Positions 9,125 to 18,918 of a stretch of 64,000 nt of DNA are shown here, piece by piece. Position numbers and translations under genes: made by a program. Numbering within the stretch: the first letter of the stretch is position 1; every line of letters begins with the position of its first letter. This stretch comes from Deltaproteobacteria bacterium (GTDB lineage Bacteria > Myxococcota_A > UBA796 > UBA2385), in assembly GCA_018401435.1 (NCBI GenBank), contig JAGYJW010000028.1:1-64000 (forward strand). The letters are read 5' to 3'. The notes under the pieces are model-generated. The model was not told the origin of the DNA. It did not search any database and saw only the letters and a program-made list of their open reading frames with translations.

Positions 9125-10507
9125 TCAGGCCAGAAAGACCGGCGAGCGGCGCTGCGTCCACGCCATCGCCTCCTCCAGGCTGCGGCTGAGGCGCAGCAGG
9201 TCGAGGTCGGCGCCCGGCTTGCCCACCAAGTGCACGCCAAAGGGCAGCTGGTCGGGCCCGCCCAGGCCGCCGGGCAGGCTGGCGGCGGGCTGGCCCGAGG
9301 TGTTGATGGCGGCGGTGAAGGCGCCGATCTGGGCGGCGGCCAGGAAGCCCGCGCGGGGGTCGAGATCGGTGTAGGCGCCCACCTTGGGTGCGAATCCGGG
9401 GGTGGTGGGGCTCAACATGAAGTCGGCGTCGCCAAACCAGGTCAACACCCGGTCCTGGAAGCTGCGGGCCAGGTCGCTGGCCTGCTGGGCGCTGACTTGT
9501 CGCCCCCCCTCCCGCAGCCAGCGGGTGATGGGCTGCATGGCGGCCTCGCTGGGCGAGAAGGCGCGGCTGCTCAGGCGCTGGTAGATGGGAAGGAACTCGT
9601 CGATATCGCCGGATGGGGGCTCAATCTCATCGAGATGGTGCCCCATGTCGGCAAGCAGGCGGGCGACGGCGCGCACCCCCGCTGCGATGTCGGGGTGCAC
9701 CTCGGCCACATTGGAGCGCAGGCACACGCGGATCTTCAAGCCGGCGGGCAGGGGGGTCTGGCTGAGCGCCAGCAAGCTGCCGGGCTGGCCGGCCTGGGGG
9801 CGCCCACACAAGGCGTCCACCACCGCGATGCAGTCCTCGACCCGGTGGGCCACGGCCCCCATCACGGCCATCTTCATCTCGTCGAGGCGGCCGTAGAAGT
9901 CGGGCATGAGGCCACGGGAGGCCTTGTAGCCATAGAGGTGGCAGAAGGCCGCCGGGATGCGGATCGATCCCCCACCATCCGAGGCGTGGGCCACCGACAG
10001 CAGGCCGCCCATGGCCACCGCCGCCGCAGCACCGCCGCTGGACCCGCCGGCGCTGAAGGCCGGGTTCCAGGGATTCACCGTGGGCGGCTGCAGATCGGTC
10101 TCGACCACGGGCATCAGGCCCAGCTCTGACGTCGTGGTCTTGCCCACGAGGGTGGCCCCGGTGCGCCGGAGCAGCTTGACCGCCGGCGCGTCCACCGGCG
10201 ACCAGCCATAGCGATAGGCGCGGGACCCGGCCCGGGTGCCCGCAAAGGCGACCAGGTCGAGATCCTTGATGGCAAAAGGCACGCCGGCCAAGGCGCCGGG
10301 CAGGGGCTGACCGCGGGCCACCGCCGCGTCCACGCGGCGGGCGTGTCGCAGGGACCGTCGGCGAAAACGCTCGGCAAAGGCCTGGAGTTGAGGCTGGTGC
10401 TGGTCGATGCGCGCCTGCTGCCAGTCCAGCAGCTCCACCGCGGACAGGGTGCCGCTGCGGATCTGTGCGGCAAGCTCCAGGGCGCCAGCTTGTGCGATCT
10501 CGGTCAT
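9125..10507 (-). CDS. Amidase signature family protein
   Basis: PFAIKDLDLVAFAGTRAGS...LVGKTTTSELG...NPWNPAFSAGGSSGGAAAAVAMG. Confidence 0.9.
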   Translation of the reverse strand: MTEIAQAGALELAAQIRSGTLSAVELLDWQQARIDQHQPQLQAFAERFRRRSLRHARRVDAAVARGQPLPGALAGVPFAIKDLDLVAFAGTRAGSRAYRYGWSPVDAPAVKLLRRTGATLVGKTTTSELGLMPVVETDLQPPTVNPWNPAFSAGGSSGGAAAAVAMGGLLSVAHASDGGGSIRIPAAFCHLYGYKASRGLMPDFYGRLDEMKMAVMGAVAHRVEDCIAVVDALCGRPQAGQPGSLLALSQTPLPAGLKIRVCLRSNVAEVHPDIAAGVRAVARLLADMGHHLDEIEPPSGDIDEFLPIYQRLSSRAFSPSEAAMQPITRWLREGGRQVSAQQASDLARSFQDRVLTWFGDADFMLSPTTPGFAPKVGAYTDLDPRAGFLAAAQIGAFTAAINTSGQPAASLPGGLGGPDQLPFGVHLVGKPGADLDLLRLSRSLEEAMAWTQRRSPVFLA

Positions 10508-10518
10508 GGGCCTCTCTC

Positions 10519-11328
10519 TCAGGACGACGCGCTGGTGTAATGCGCCAGCGCGCTCACCCACGCCCAGCGGGACAATGCGAGCAGCCCGATGCCCACCGCG
10601 GCGGCTTGCAGCACCAGGCCGGGCTCCATGCGGCCGAGCAAGGCCATGGCCGGGAAGCTGGTGACCAGGGCCACCGGCAGGACCACCGTGAGCAGGGTGC
10701 GCAGCCAGCCGCGGTAGACGGTCACCGGCCAGCGCCCGGTGTCCATGGCGCTATGGAGCAAGAAGCGCAGGTTGTCCACCCGCACAAACCAGAATGAGGT
10801 GCAGGTGACCAGCACCCAGATGCCCACCATGGCGGCCAGCCCGCAGGCGAGCAGGGCGGCGGCCAGCAGGGCCTGGCTGAGGGTGGGCGTCGGCAGCTTC
10901 GATAGTGCATAGACGCCCAAGGCGAGGCCCGCGAAGGCATCCCAGAGCCGGGCGGGGGCCAGGCGCTGCAAGCCGGCCACCAGCTGGGAGTCGGCGGGCT
11001 TGAGCACGAGGTGGTCCAAGGCGCCGGTGCGGATGCCCTCGACGATGGCGCCCAGGTTGGGGTCGACGAAGGCGCCAATCAGCCCCTGCAAGACCAGGAA
11101 GAAGGCCGTGACCAGCAGGGCCTCGGGCAGGGTCCAGCCCGCCACGGTGCTGGCGTGGCCATAGACAAAGACCAGGGGCAGGACCAGGCCCACGCTGGTG
11201 ATGGCGCCGGTGAAGACATCCAACAGAAAAGAGGCGCGGTAGGTTGCCGCGTTCATCAGGGCCACCCGACCCAACGCGCCCAGCACCCGCAGCAGCCGGC
11301 GGAGCCCCTCAGGCACCGACAGCCCCAT
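10519..11328 (-). CDS. ABC-2 type transporter permease
   Basis: 269 aa, about 6 TM; adjacent to a second permease and an ATPase. Confidence 0.8.
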   Translation of the reverse strand: MGLSVPEGLRRLLRVLGALGRVALMNAATYRASFLLDVFTGAITSVGLVLPLVFVYGHASTVAGWTLPEALLVTAFFLVLQGLIGAFVDPNLGAIVEGIRTGALDHLVLKPADSQLVAGLQRLAPARLWDAFAGLALGVYALSKLPTPTLSQALLAAALLACGLAAMVGIWVLVTCTSFWFVRVDNLRFLLHSAMDTGRWPVTVYRGWLRTLLTVVLPVALVTSFPAMALLGRMEPGLVLQAAAVGIGLLALSRWAWVSALAHYTSASS

Positions 11329-12118
11329 AGCGACGCAGCCCCCGCTGCCACATCAGGGCCGCCAAGGCCGCCAGGGCCCCAGTCCAGCCGACCTGCACCG
11401 CGAGTCGCCCCAGCAGATCGGGCTCCAGGCCGACGAGGATCTCGACGGGGGCCGCCAGGGTGGCCTGGAAGGGCAGCCAGCGGGCGGCCGCACCCACCGC
11501 GGGGGGCAGCAGGTCCAGCGGGACGACATAGCCGCCCAGCAGCGCATAGGCGGCGAACCACAGGCCAAAGAAGCCCATGGACTGCTCAAACCAGAAGGCG
11601 AGCATTCCAAAGATGACCTGCACCACAAAGCTCAACAAGAAGGCCAACAAGACGCTGACGGCCCCCGCCAGGGCCTGGGCGGGGGTGGGCAGGGTGGCCA
11701 GCTCGGGGCGCCACAGGCACAGCGCCCCCAGAATGGGCGCCAGGACCACGATCCGAAAGGGCAGGGCGGCGGCGGTCTGGGCCAGCTCATAGACCAGCGG
11801 GTTGAGGGGGCGCAGCAGCAGGGGCGACAGGCTGCCCCGGCGCACCTGCTCGTTCAGCTCCCACACAATCCACGCGCCGGTGAGTTGGCGCACAATCAGC
11901 GTGACCGTGAAGTATCGGGCAAACTCGGCCTGCCCGAATCCCATCAGCGGGCCCTCGGCCGCGGCGGCATCCCACAGGGCCAACATCACCAGGGGCATGG
12001 TCGCAGTGAGGATCCAGACCACCATCTCGGCGCGGTAGGCCACCATGCTGGCAAAGCCCACCCGCAGCAGGGCCGGGGCGGCGCGCAGCAGGTGCAGGGG
12101 CCGGGGCGGCGGGCTCAT
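11309..12118 (-). CDS. ABC-2 type transporter permease
   Basis: 269 aa, about 6 TM; overlaps the downstream permease by 20 nt. Confidence 0.8.
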   Translation of the reverse strand: MSPPPRPLHLLRAAPALLRVGFASMVAYRAEMVVWILTATMPLVMLALWDAAAAEGPLMGFGQAEFARYFTVTLIVRQLTGAWIVWELNEQVRRGSLSPLLLRPLNPLVYELAQTAAALPFRIVVLAPILGALCLWRPELATLPTPAQALAGAVSVLLAFLLSFVVQVIFGMLAFWFEQSMGFFGLWFAAYALLGGYVVPLDLLPPAVGAAARWLPFQATLAAPVEILVGLEPDLLGRLAVQVGWTGALAALAALMWQRGLRRYGAVGA

Positions 12119-13074
12119 GCCGCACCTTCGCCGCGGAAGGTGCGGGCCATGACCTCCTCCAGTGGCAGCTCTTCGACGCCCAGCTCGGCCGCCGGCAAGC
12201 GGGCCAGCAGGCCCTGCACCAGGGCGTTGACCTCGGCTGTGGGGATGGTGGCGACCATGCGGGCGCCATCGACGGCAAAGCCCAGGGCCTGCAGCGGCGG
12301 GTGCACGCCTTTGACCGTCACCCGGCGTTCCGGAGCCATCTTGGCCGTCAGGCCCGAAAGGCTGCCGTCATAACGCAGCCGCCCCTGGTCGATCAAAATC
12401 AAGCGCGGGGTGAGGGCCGCGATGTCTTGCATATAGTGGGAGGTCAGCAGCACCGTGGCGCCAGTGCGGGCGTTGAGATCGGCGATGAAGCGACGCACCT
12501 CGCCCTGCATCTCGACGTCCAGCCCGATGGTGGGCTCGTCCAGGAAGAGCACCTCGGGCTCGTGCAGCAAGGCGGCCACCAGCTCGCACTTCATGCGCTC
12601 GCCCAGGGACAGGTTGCGCGCGGGCTTGTGGATGAGGTCGCCCAGGCGCAGCAGCTCCACCAGGTCGGCCTGGGTCTTTCGGGCGCGGGCGGGGTCCAGA
12701 TCGTAGAGGGCCGTGTTGAGCGCAAAGGTCTCCACCGGCGGCAGATCCCAGAGCAGCTGCTGCTTCTGGCCCATCACCAGGGTGATGCGGGTCAAGAAGG
12801 CGGCCTCGCGCTGCTGGGGACGGTGACCCAGCACCGACAGGGTGCCCGAGGTGGGGTGCAGCAGGCCCGACAGCATCTTCAGGCTGGTGGTCTTGCCGGC
12901 GCCGTTGGGGCCCAGAAAGCCGATTCGTTCGCCCTTCTCGATGGAAAAGCTCAGGTCGGCGACGGCCTGGACCTCCTTGTACTCGCGGTGAAAGAGCGAG
13001 CGCAGGCTGCCCCCGAGGCCCGGCTCGCGCACGGGCACCCGGTAGGTCTTGCTGAGGCCCTCGACCCGGATCAC
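12115..13074 (-). CDS. ABC transporter ATP-binding protein
   Basis: Walker A GPNGAGKTTSLKMLSG, signature LSLGERMKCELVAAL, Walker B VLFLDEPTIGLD. Confidence 0.95.
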   Translation of the reverse strand: MIRVEGLSKTYRVPVREPGLGGSLRSLFHREYKEVQAVADLSFSIEKGERIGFLGPNGAGKTTSLKMLSGLLHPTSGTLSVLGHRPQQREAAFLTRITLVMGQKQQLLWDLPPVETFALNTALYDLDPARARKTQADLVELLRLGDLIHKPARNLSLGERMKCELVAALLHEPEVLFLDEPTIGLDVEMQGEVRRFIADLNARTGATVLLTSHYMQDIAALTPRLILIDQGRLRYDGSLSGLTAKMAPERRVTVKGVHPPLQALGFAVDGARMVATIPTAEVNALVQGLLARLPAAELGVEELPLEEVMARTFRGEGAA

Positions 13075-13084
13075 GGCCGGCGGC

Positions 13085-14929
13085 TCAGGCGCGGTCGAGG
13101 AAGGTCGGGCTGCGGGTCTGGATGGTGCGCAGCAGGCGGTCCTTGAACTCGGCCACGGTCATGGTCTCCTGATCGCGCGAGCCATAGCGCCGCAAGGTGA
13201 CGGTGCCGTCCTCGACCTCTTTTTCGCCGATCACCAGCACATTGGGGATCTTCTCGGTGACGGCGTTGCGGATCTTCTTGTTGATCCGGTCACCCGAGCG
13301 GTCGAGCTCGGTGCGGACCAGGTGGTTGAAGCGCAGGTCTTCGAGCACCGTATCTGCATAGTCATCGAAGCGGTCGGCCACCGTCAGCGCGCGCACCTGC
13401 ACCGGAGCCAGCCAGGTGGGGAAGGCCCCGCCAAAGTGCTCGATCAGGAAGGCGATGAAGCGCTCGTGGGTGCCCAGGGGAGCGCGGTGGATGACATAGG
13501 GGTGGTGTTCGGCGTTGTCGGCGCCGGTATAGGTCAGGTCCAGCCGCGGGGGGATGGCAAAATCCAGCTGGTTGGTGCTGGCCGTCTCTTCGCGGCCGGT
13601 CACGGTGCGGAACTGCACATCGATCTTGGGGCCGTAGAAGGCGGCCTCGCCCTTGACCTCCTTGAAGGGCAGGCCGCTCTCGATCATGGCCTCTCGCACC
13701 ATGTCTTGGGTCCGGGCCCAAGCCTCGGGGTCGTTGACATACTTCTCTTGGCCCTTGGGATCCTCGGGGTCCCAGGTGGAGAAGCGCATGTAATAGTCGG
13801 TCAGGCCGAGAATCTCGTAGAGTTCGCGGTGCAGATCCATGACCGAGAGGAACTCGGACTTGACCTGTTCCAAGGTGCAGTAGATGTGGGCATCGTTCAT
13901 GCACATGCCGCGCACCCGCAGCAGACCCGACAGGGCGCCGCTGTCTTCAAAGCGGTAGCACTGGCCATATTCGGCCAGGCGCAGGGGCAGCTCGCGGTAG
14001 GAGCGCTTGCGGGCACCGAAGATCTTGTGGTGGTGCGGGCAATTCATCGGCTTCAGCGCGTAGATCTCCTTGATCTCCTCCACCGTGCCCGACTCGGTCT
14101 CGCGCTGCTCCTTCAGCTCCATCAGCGGGTACATATGCTTCTGGTAATAGGGCAGGTGGCCGGTCTTGTAGTAGAGCGACGCCTTGCTGAGGTGGGGCGT
14201 CGCAACGCGCTGGTAGCCGCGCTTGAACTCCATCTCCTTGGCCAGCTTCTCCAGCTCGTCGCGCAGCACGGTGCCATGGGGCATCCACAGGGGCAGGCCC
14301 TTGCCGATCTCCTCGTCGATGACAAAGAGATCGAGGTCCTTGCCCAGCTTCTTGTGGTCGCGCTCCTGGGCTTCCTTCCAGGCGGTGACGTGGGCCTCCA
14401 GCTCTTCCTTGGTCTCGAAGGCCCAGGCGTAGAGACGGGTCATCATCGCGTTGTCGCTGTTGCCGCGCCAATAGGCGCCCGCCGTGGCGCGGATCTTGAA
14501 GCCGGCCTTCTGCAGGTCGCGGGTGCTGGCCACATGGGGGCCCTCGCACATGTCCAGGAAGGGGCCGTTCTTGTAGAAGGTCAGCTCGGAGATGCCCTTC
14601 TTGTCGAAGAGCTCCTGGGCATACTCGCGCTTGTAGGGCTCCCCCATCTCGTCGATGCGGGCCATCGCCGCGTCATAGGGCAGGGCGTCCTGTTCGAAGG
14701 GCTGGTTCTTCTTGATGATCTTCCGCATCTTGGCTTCGATCTCGGCAAAGTCGCCATCCGAGATGGGGCTGCTCAAGATGAAGTCGTAGTAGAAGCCATC
14801 GGCGATGGGCGGACCAAAGCCCAGGGTGCTGCCCGGCCGAAGCTCGAGAACAGCCTGCGCCAGCACATGGGCGAGGCTGTGGCGGATGCGGTAGAGCGCG
14901 TCGTTGTGCGAGTCGCCGGCGGTGTCCAT
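13085..14929 (-). CDS. thrS: Threonyl-tRNA synthetase (no TGS domain)
   Basis: RHSLAHVLAQAV editing motif, MNCPHHHKIF, RVRGMCMNDAHIYC, HRAPLGTHERFIAFLIEHFGGAFPTWLAPVQV. Confidence 0.95.
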   Translation of the reverse strand: MDTAGDSHNDALYRIRHSLAHVLAQAVLELRPGSTLGFGPPIADGFYYDFILSSPISDGDFAEIEAKMRKIIKKNQPFEQDALPYDAAMARIDEMGEPYKREYAQELFDKKGISELTFYKNGPFLDMCEGPHVASTRDLQKAGFKIRATAGAYWRGNSDNAMMTRLYAWAFETKEELEAHVTAWKEAQERDHKKLGKDLDLFVIDEEIGKGLPLWMPHGTVLRDELEKLAKEMEFKRGYQRVATPHLSKASLYYKTGHLPYYQKHMYPLMELKEQRETESGTVEEIKEIYALKPMNCPHHHKIFGARKRSYRELPLRLAEYGQCYRFEDSGALSGLLRVRGMCMNDAHIYCTLEQVKSEFLSVMDLHRELYEILGLTDYYMRFSTWDPEDPKGQEKYVNDPEAWARTQDMVREAMIESGLPFKEVKGEAAFYGPKIDVQFRTVTGREETASTNQLDFAIPPRLDLTYTGADNAEHHPYVIHRAPLGTHERFIAFLIEHFGGAFPTWLAPVQVRALTVADRFDDYADTVLEDLRFNHLVRTELDRSGDRINKKIRNAVTEKIPNVLVIGEKEVEDGTVTLRRYGSRDQETMTVAEFKDRLLRTIQTRSPTFLDRA

Positions 14930-14998
14930 GGGGCTCTCCGAAGGGGTCGAAGGGCGCCCCTATCCGGGCGAGCCGAGCGGGGCACCGCCCCAGGCCGG

Positions 14999-16096
14999 TC
15001 AGGGCTTGGGCGCGGGCTCGGAAGGCGGCGGCGCCGCAAGGGTCTTGCCGCGGGGCGCCTTGGCGGCGGGCAGGCCGGCCTCGGCCACGGCGGGCACATG
15101 GCCCACGCCGGGCTGGTCGTGCCAGGAGTAGCGTTCACCGGACTCCACCAGGGGGCGGACCTCGGCGCTGCCGGGCATGACCGGGCGGGTCACGGCCTCG
15201 GTGCGGGTCTCGGTCGTGCGCACAATGCCGTTCTGGAGCTTGCTTTCCACATTGTACCAGCCCGAGGGCAGGTCGCGGATCAGGCCCACCGTCAGCGGCC
15301 CCATGCGGCCGATCTCCATGCCGTTGATGGTGATGTCCGCATAGGACGTGGTCTCGTTGCGAATGGGGAGATCGCCGCGCTCAGGCAGCTTCTGTTGGGC
15401 GTCGCGCTCGGCGCGCAAGCGGCGGCGCACGGCGGCGGCGTCTTCGAGGGCGGCCTGCTGGGCGGTGGCCTCGGGGTCGGCGGAGGCGACCCGCTCCTCC
15501 ACCATGAATTCGACCCGGCGGTTGGCGGTGCGGGCGTCGTCATCGGTGCCGGGCTCCAGGGGCTCGGTCTCGCCCTTGCCCACGGCCACCAGGCGTTCGG
15601 CGGCGACGCCGCGCTGCACCAGGGCGGCCACGACGGCCTCGGCCCGCTGGCCCGACAGGCTGAGGTTGAAGGCGTCGTCGCCCACATCGTCGGTGTGGCC
15701 CTCCACCCGCACGCGGCTCACGCCGGGGTGGGAATTCAGGGCCTGGGTGAGGGCGTCGAGCAGCTCGCTGCTTTCGGCCTTGACCACCGCAGAGCCGGTC
15801 TCGAACTGGATCTTGTCCGAGATGACGAAGCGGTCGGCGGCGACAGCCACCCGCACCACGGGCTTGGGCCTTTCAAAGATCCGGTCGGGCTTGAGCTGGT
15901 CCTTGAGCCCGTAGGGGTCCACATAGACCTTGCGGAAGTTGGCCACCGGGCCTTCGGAGAGGCCGGGGTTCACCGGGTAGGTGGTCGGGTGCTGGGGCAG
16001 CGTCGGATCCCAGGCGGCAGCGTCGCGGGGGGCGGCCACCCAGAGGGCGGCCAGCGAGGTGGCGAGCAGCAGGGTTGGGCGGGTCTGAGCGGTCAT
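14999..16096 (-). CDS. OmpA-family protein
   Basis: Signal peptide; IQFETGSAVVKAESSELLDALTQALNSHPGVSRVRVEGHTDDVGDDAFNLSLSGQRAEAV. Confidence 0.9.
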   Translation of the reverse strand: MTAQTRPTLLLATSLAALWVAAPRDAAAWDPTLPQHPTTYPVNPGLSEGPVANFRKVYVDPYGLKDQLKPDRIFERPKPVVRVAVAADRFVISDKIQFETGSAVVKAESSELLDALTQALNSHPGVSRVRVEGHTDDVGDDAFNLSLSGQRAEAVVAALVQRGVAAERLVAVGKGETEPLEPGTDDDARTANRRVEFMVEERVASADPEATAQQAALEDAAAVRRRLRAERDAQQKLPERGDLPIRNETTSYADITINGMEIGRMGPLTVGLIRDLPSGWYNVESKLQNGIVRTTETRTEAVTRPVMPGSAEVRPLVESGERYSWHDQPGVGHVPAVAEAGLPAAKAPRGKTLAAPPPSEPAPKP

Positions 16097-16181
16097 GCAG
16101 CACCGGAGGTTGCGGGGCTCCCCCCACAGGTGGGAGGACAGGCGGGCGATGCTAACGGGTCGGCGCCCGGCCTTCACTGGC

Positions 16182-17132
16182 CTACTTGATCGAGACATAG
16201 AGGATCAGGGCTTCGACCCCCCCGGCGCCATCGACATCCAGGCAGACCAGGTCGGGGTAGAGATAGGCGTCGGATTCCACGAAAGGCCAGCGTTTACGCA
16301 GCATTTCGAGAGCGCTCATGGGGGCGGAATCCGGAAGTTCCAGCGAGGGCAACAGGGCCTGGACCGTCCCCCAGGCGGCCCGCGCGCTGTCGGGGTGTTG
16401 GGCCTCGGTGACCCAGAGCAGCTTGCTGCCCGAGCGAGCGCCCGCGCGCCGTGCCAGCAGGAAGCGCCGGCAGCGGTTGTGGCTGTGCAGCGGGAGGCTG
16501 TGTCGAAAGGCCTGGAGCGCGCCGGGCAGGCCCAGGTCGCGGGCCTCGCCTTCGCCGTCTTCGCACAACCAATAGTCCCGCGCGCCCACAAAGCCGTCTG
16601 GGCCGAGGTCCGCGCACACTGCGGCCGGCAGGGCCCCCGGCGGAGGGGCCAGGGGCAGAACGCCGGCGCCCAGCCCCAGGACAGCGCCGATGAGGGCCGG
16701 AGCCCGCTGAAGCGCCATCAGCTCCTCGTAGTAGAGGCCAACCCGCAAGGGCCGGCCACCCGCGGCCCCCCACTTGAGCGACAGGGTGGTCTGGACCTCG
16801 CCGGGCGGAGACAGGGCGAAGAAGGCCTCGATCGCGCGCGCCGAGAAGCCCAGGGGCGGCAACACCGACCGGATGCGGCCGCGAAAGGCCTCGGGCTCGC
16901 CCTTGTCGTTCACGGAGAAGCGGGCGTGGGCGGCCCCATCTCGCCCCAACCGAAAGGACAGGTCGAGCTTGAAGCGGCGGGCCTGGGCCTGGGCCACCGC
17001 GGCATCCATCAGGGCCAAGGGATGGGGCTGCAGCGGCGCGGATACGCAGTCGGCGAGGGCCGCAACCAGCGCGTCCACGGCGCCTTCGGGGGCAGGCAGG
17101 TCCGGGCGGGTCTGCAGATCGGGGCCAGCCAT
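16182..17132 (-). CDS. Hypothetical protein
   Basis: In-frame ATG at 17130-17132 within the 824-aa ORF; ends DGAGGVEALILYVSIK; 2-nt gap to upstream ferredoxin gene. Confidence 0.65.
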   Translation of the reverse strand: MAGPDLQTRPDLPAPEGAVDALVAALADCVSAPLQPHPLALMDAAVAQAQARRFKLDLSFRLGRDGAAHARFSVNDKGEPEAFRGRIRSVLPPLGFSARAIEAFFALSPPGEVQTTLSLKWGAAGGRPLRVGLYYEELMALQRAPALIGAVLGLGAGVLPLAPPPGALPAAVCADLGPDGFVGARDYWLCEDGEGEARDLGLPGALQAFRHSLPLHSHNRCRRFLLARRAGARSGSKLLWVTEAQHPDSARAAWGTVQALLPSLELPDSAPMSALEMLRKRWPFVESDAYLYPDLVCLDVDGAGGVEALILYVSIK

Positions 17133-17134
17133 GG

Positions 17135-17419
17135 CTACCAGTAGTCGGTGGTGACCACCATATCGCCCCGGGCTGGGATCAGGCAGGCCAGCCGCAAGGT
17201 CGGGTCCACGCGGTTCGCGGCCTTGCTGCGCTGCTCCATCCGGCTCTCTTTGGGGACGCGCCCCGACAGCACCCGCACCCCGCAGCGCCCGCAGATGCCA
17301 TCGCCGTCGCAGGCCGCCCCCAGGGGCGCCTCGACGCTGCGGGCGGCGGTCAGCACCGATGTGCCGGCCGGGACCTCGGCGACCAGGCCCATGGGCTCGA
17401 AGCGAATGGTGGCGCGCAT
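17135..17419 (-). CDS. [2Fe-2S] plant-type ferredoxin
   Basis: CDGDGICGRCGVRV...LAC cysteine pattern. Confidence 0.85.
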   Translation of the reverse strand: MRATIRFEPMGLVAEVPAGTSVLTAARSVEAPLGAACDGDGICGRCGVRVLSGRVPKESRMEQRSKAANRVDPTLRLACLIPARGDMVVTTDYW

Positions 17420-17465
17420 GCGCCCAGAATGCCACGGGCGGGCCCGGTCCGTTAGGACGCGGCCC

Positions 17466-18905
17466 ATGAGCACCCATATCCACCTCTCCCTCGGCAGCCT
17501 CCCCCCCCTCAACGACCCGCGGGCCACCGTGGTCATCGGCCGCAAGGGGCCCATCGAGAAGGCCGCGCTGTCCGAATTCCTGGGGGTGGACCCCACCGCC
17601 TGGGCCGCCATGTTGGCGGGCACCCGCGCGGGCGACGGGGGCGCCTCCACCACCACCTGGATCGGCCCCCGAAAGATCAGCCTGGGGCTGCTGCCCGAGC
17701 CCTGCTCGCGGCACAACAGCCCCGCCCGCGCCTGGGCCATCCCCAGCCTGGCCGCCCTGGCCAAGGGCAAGCAAGATGCGGTTGTCGTGCTTGTTCTCGA
17801 AGAGGTCGCCCACGCCCGCGCCGCCCTGATGGCGGCCGCCCGGGGCCTGCCCCTCTTTGACCGCAGCACCGGCGAAGATCGGCAACAGCAGGTGCTTCTC
17901 TGCGCGATCGGGCCCGATGGCCCCCTGGATGTCGCGGGCGACCAGCCCCTGGTGGATGGCGTGCGCCTGGCCGCCCGCCTCTTTGACAGCCCCACCGACC
18001 TGCTGCACACCGACGCCTTCGTGGACGAGGCGCGGGCGGTCGCCGCCGAGGTGGGCGCCGAGATCACGGTGATCCAGGGCGAAGACCTCATCGCCGCCGG
18101 ACTCGGTGGCTTGTGGGGCGTGGGCAAGGCCGCCACCCGCAAGCCGGCCCTGGTCGCCTTGCGGCACCGGCCCGCCCAGCCCGCCGCCCGGGTGACCTGG
18201 GTGGGCAAGGGCATCGTCTACGACACCGGCGGGCTCTCCATCAAGGGCAAGGACGGCATGCCCGGCATGAAGGGCGATATGGGCGGCGCCGCGGCGGTGC
18301 TGGGGGCATTTCGGGCGGCCGTGCTGCTGGGCAGCGACCTCGACCTCACCGCCGTGCTCTGCCTGGCCGAGAACGCGGTCGGCCCCGACAGCCTGCGCCC
18401 CGACGACATCCTCACGATGCGCTCGGGCAAGACGGTGGAGGTGAACAACACCGACGCCGAAGGCCGCCTGGTGCTGGCCGATGGTGTGGCCTGGGCCTGC
18501 GCCCAGGGCCCCCTGGACCTGCTGGTGGATGCGGCAACCCTCACGGGCGCGGCCCTGGTGGCGACTGGAAAGACGCACGCCGCCCTCTATTGCAACGACG
18601 AGGGCGTCGAGGCCCTGGCGGTGCGCGTGGGCCGGGAGATCGGCGAGCCCTGCCACCCCCTGCCTTATGCGCCCGAACTCTTCCGCAAGGAGTTCAAGAG
18701 CGAGGTGGCCGACATGAAAAACTCGGTAAAGGACCGGTCAAACGCCCAGTCTTCCTGTGCTGGCCAGTTCATCGCCAACCACCTGCCCGAGGCCGCCCCC
18801 CGGTGGTTGCACATCGACCTCGCGGGCCCCGCCTGGGCGGCCAACGGGCGCGGCACCGGCTATGGCGTGGGCCTGCTGGTGGCCCTGGGCGCCGCCCGAG
18901 GCTGA
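17466..18905 (+). CDS. M17-family leucyl aminopeptidase
   Basis: VGKGIVYDTGGLSIKGKDGMPGMKGDMGG and VNNTDAEGRLVLAD motifs. Confidence 0.92.
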   Translation: MSTHIHLSLGSLPPLNDPRATVVIGRKGPIEKAALSEFLGVDPTAWAAMLAGTRAGDGGASTTTWIGPRKISLGLLPEPCSRHNSPARAWAIPSLAALAKGKQDAVVVLVLEEVAHARAALMAAARGLPLFDRSTGEDRQQQVLLCAIGPDGPLDVAGDQPLVDGVRLAARLFDSPTDLLHTDAFVDEARAVAAEVGAEITVIQGEDLIAAGLGGLWGVGKAATRKPALVALRHRPAQPAARVTWVGKGIVYDTGGLSIKGKDGMPGMKGDMGGAAAVLGAFRAAVLLGSDLDLTAVLCLAENAVGPDSLRPDDILTMRSGKTVEVNNTDAEGRLVLADGVAWACAQGPLDLLVDAATLTGAALVATGKTHAALYCNDEGVEALAVRVGREIGEPCHPLPYAPELFRKEFKSEVADMKNSVKDRSNAQSSCAGQFIANHLPEAAPRWLHIDLAGPAWAANGRGTGYGVGLLVALGAARG

Positions 18906-18918
18906 TCGGCGCGGGCGC

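Noticed and set aside
13049-16189. 1046-aa plus-strand ORF
   Set aside because: Lies antisense to thrS and the OmpA-family gene; no recognisable motif.
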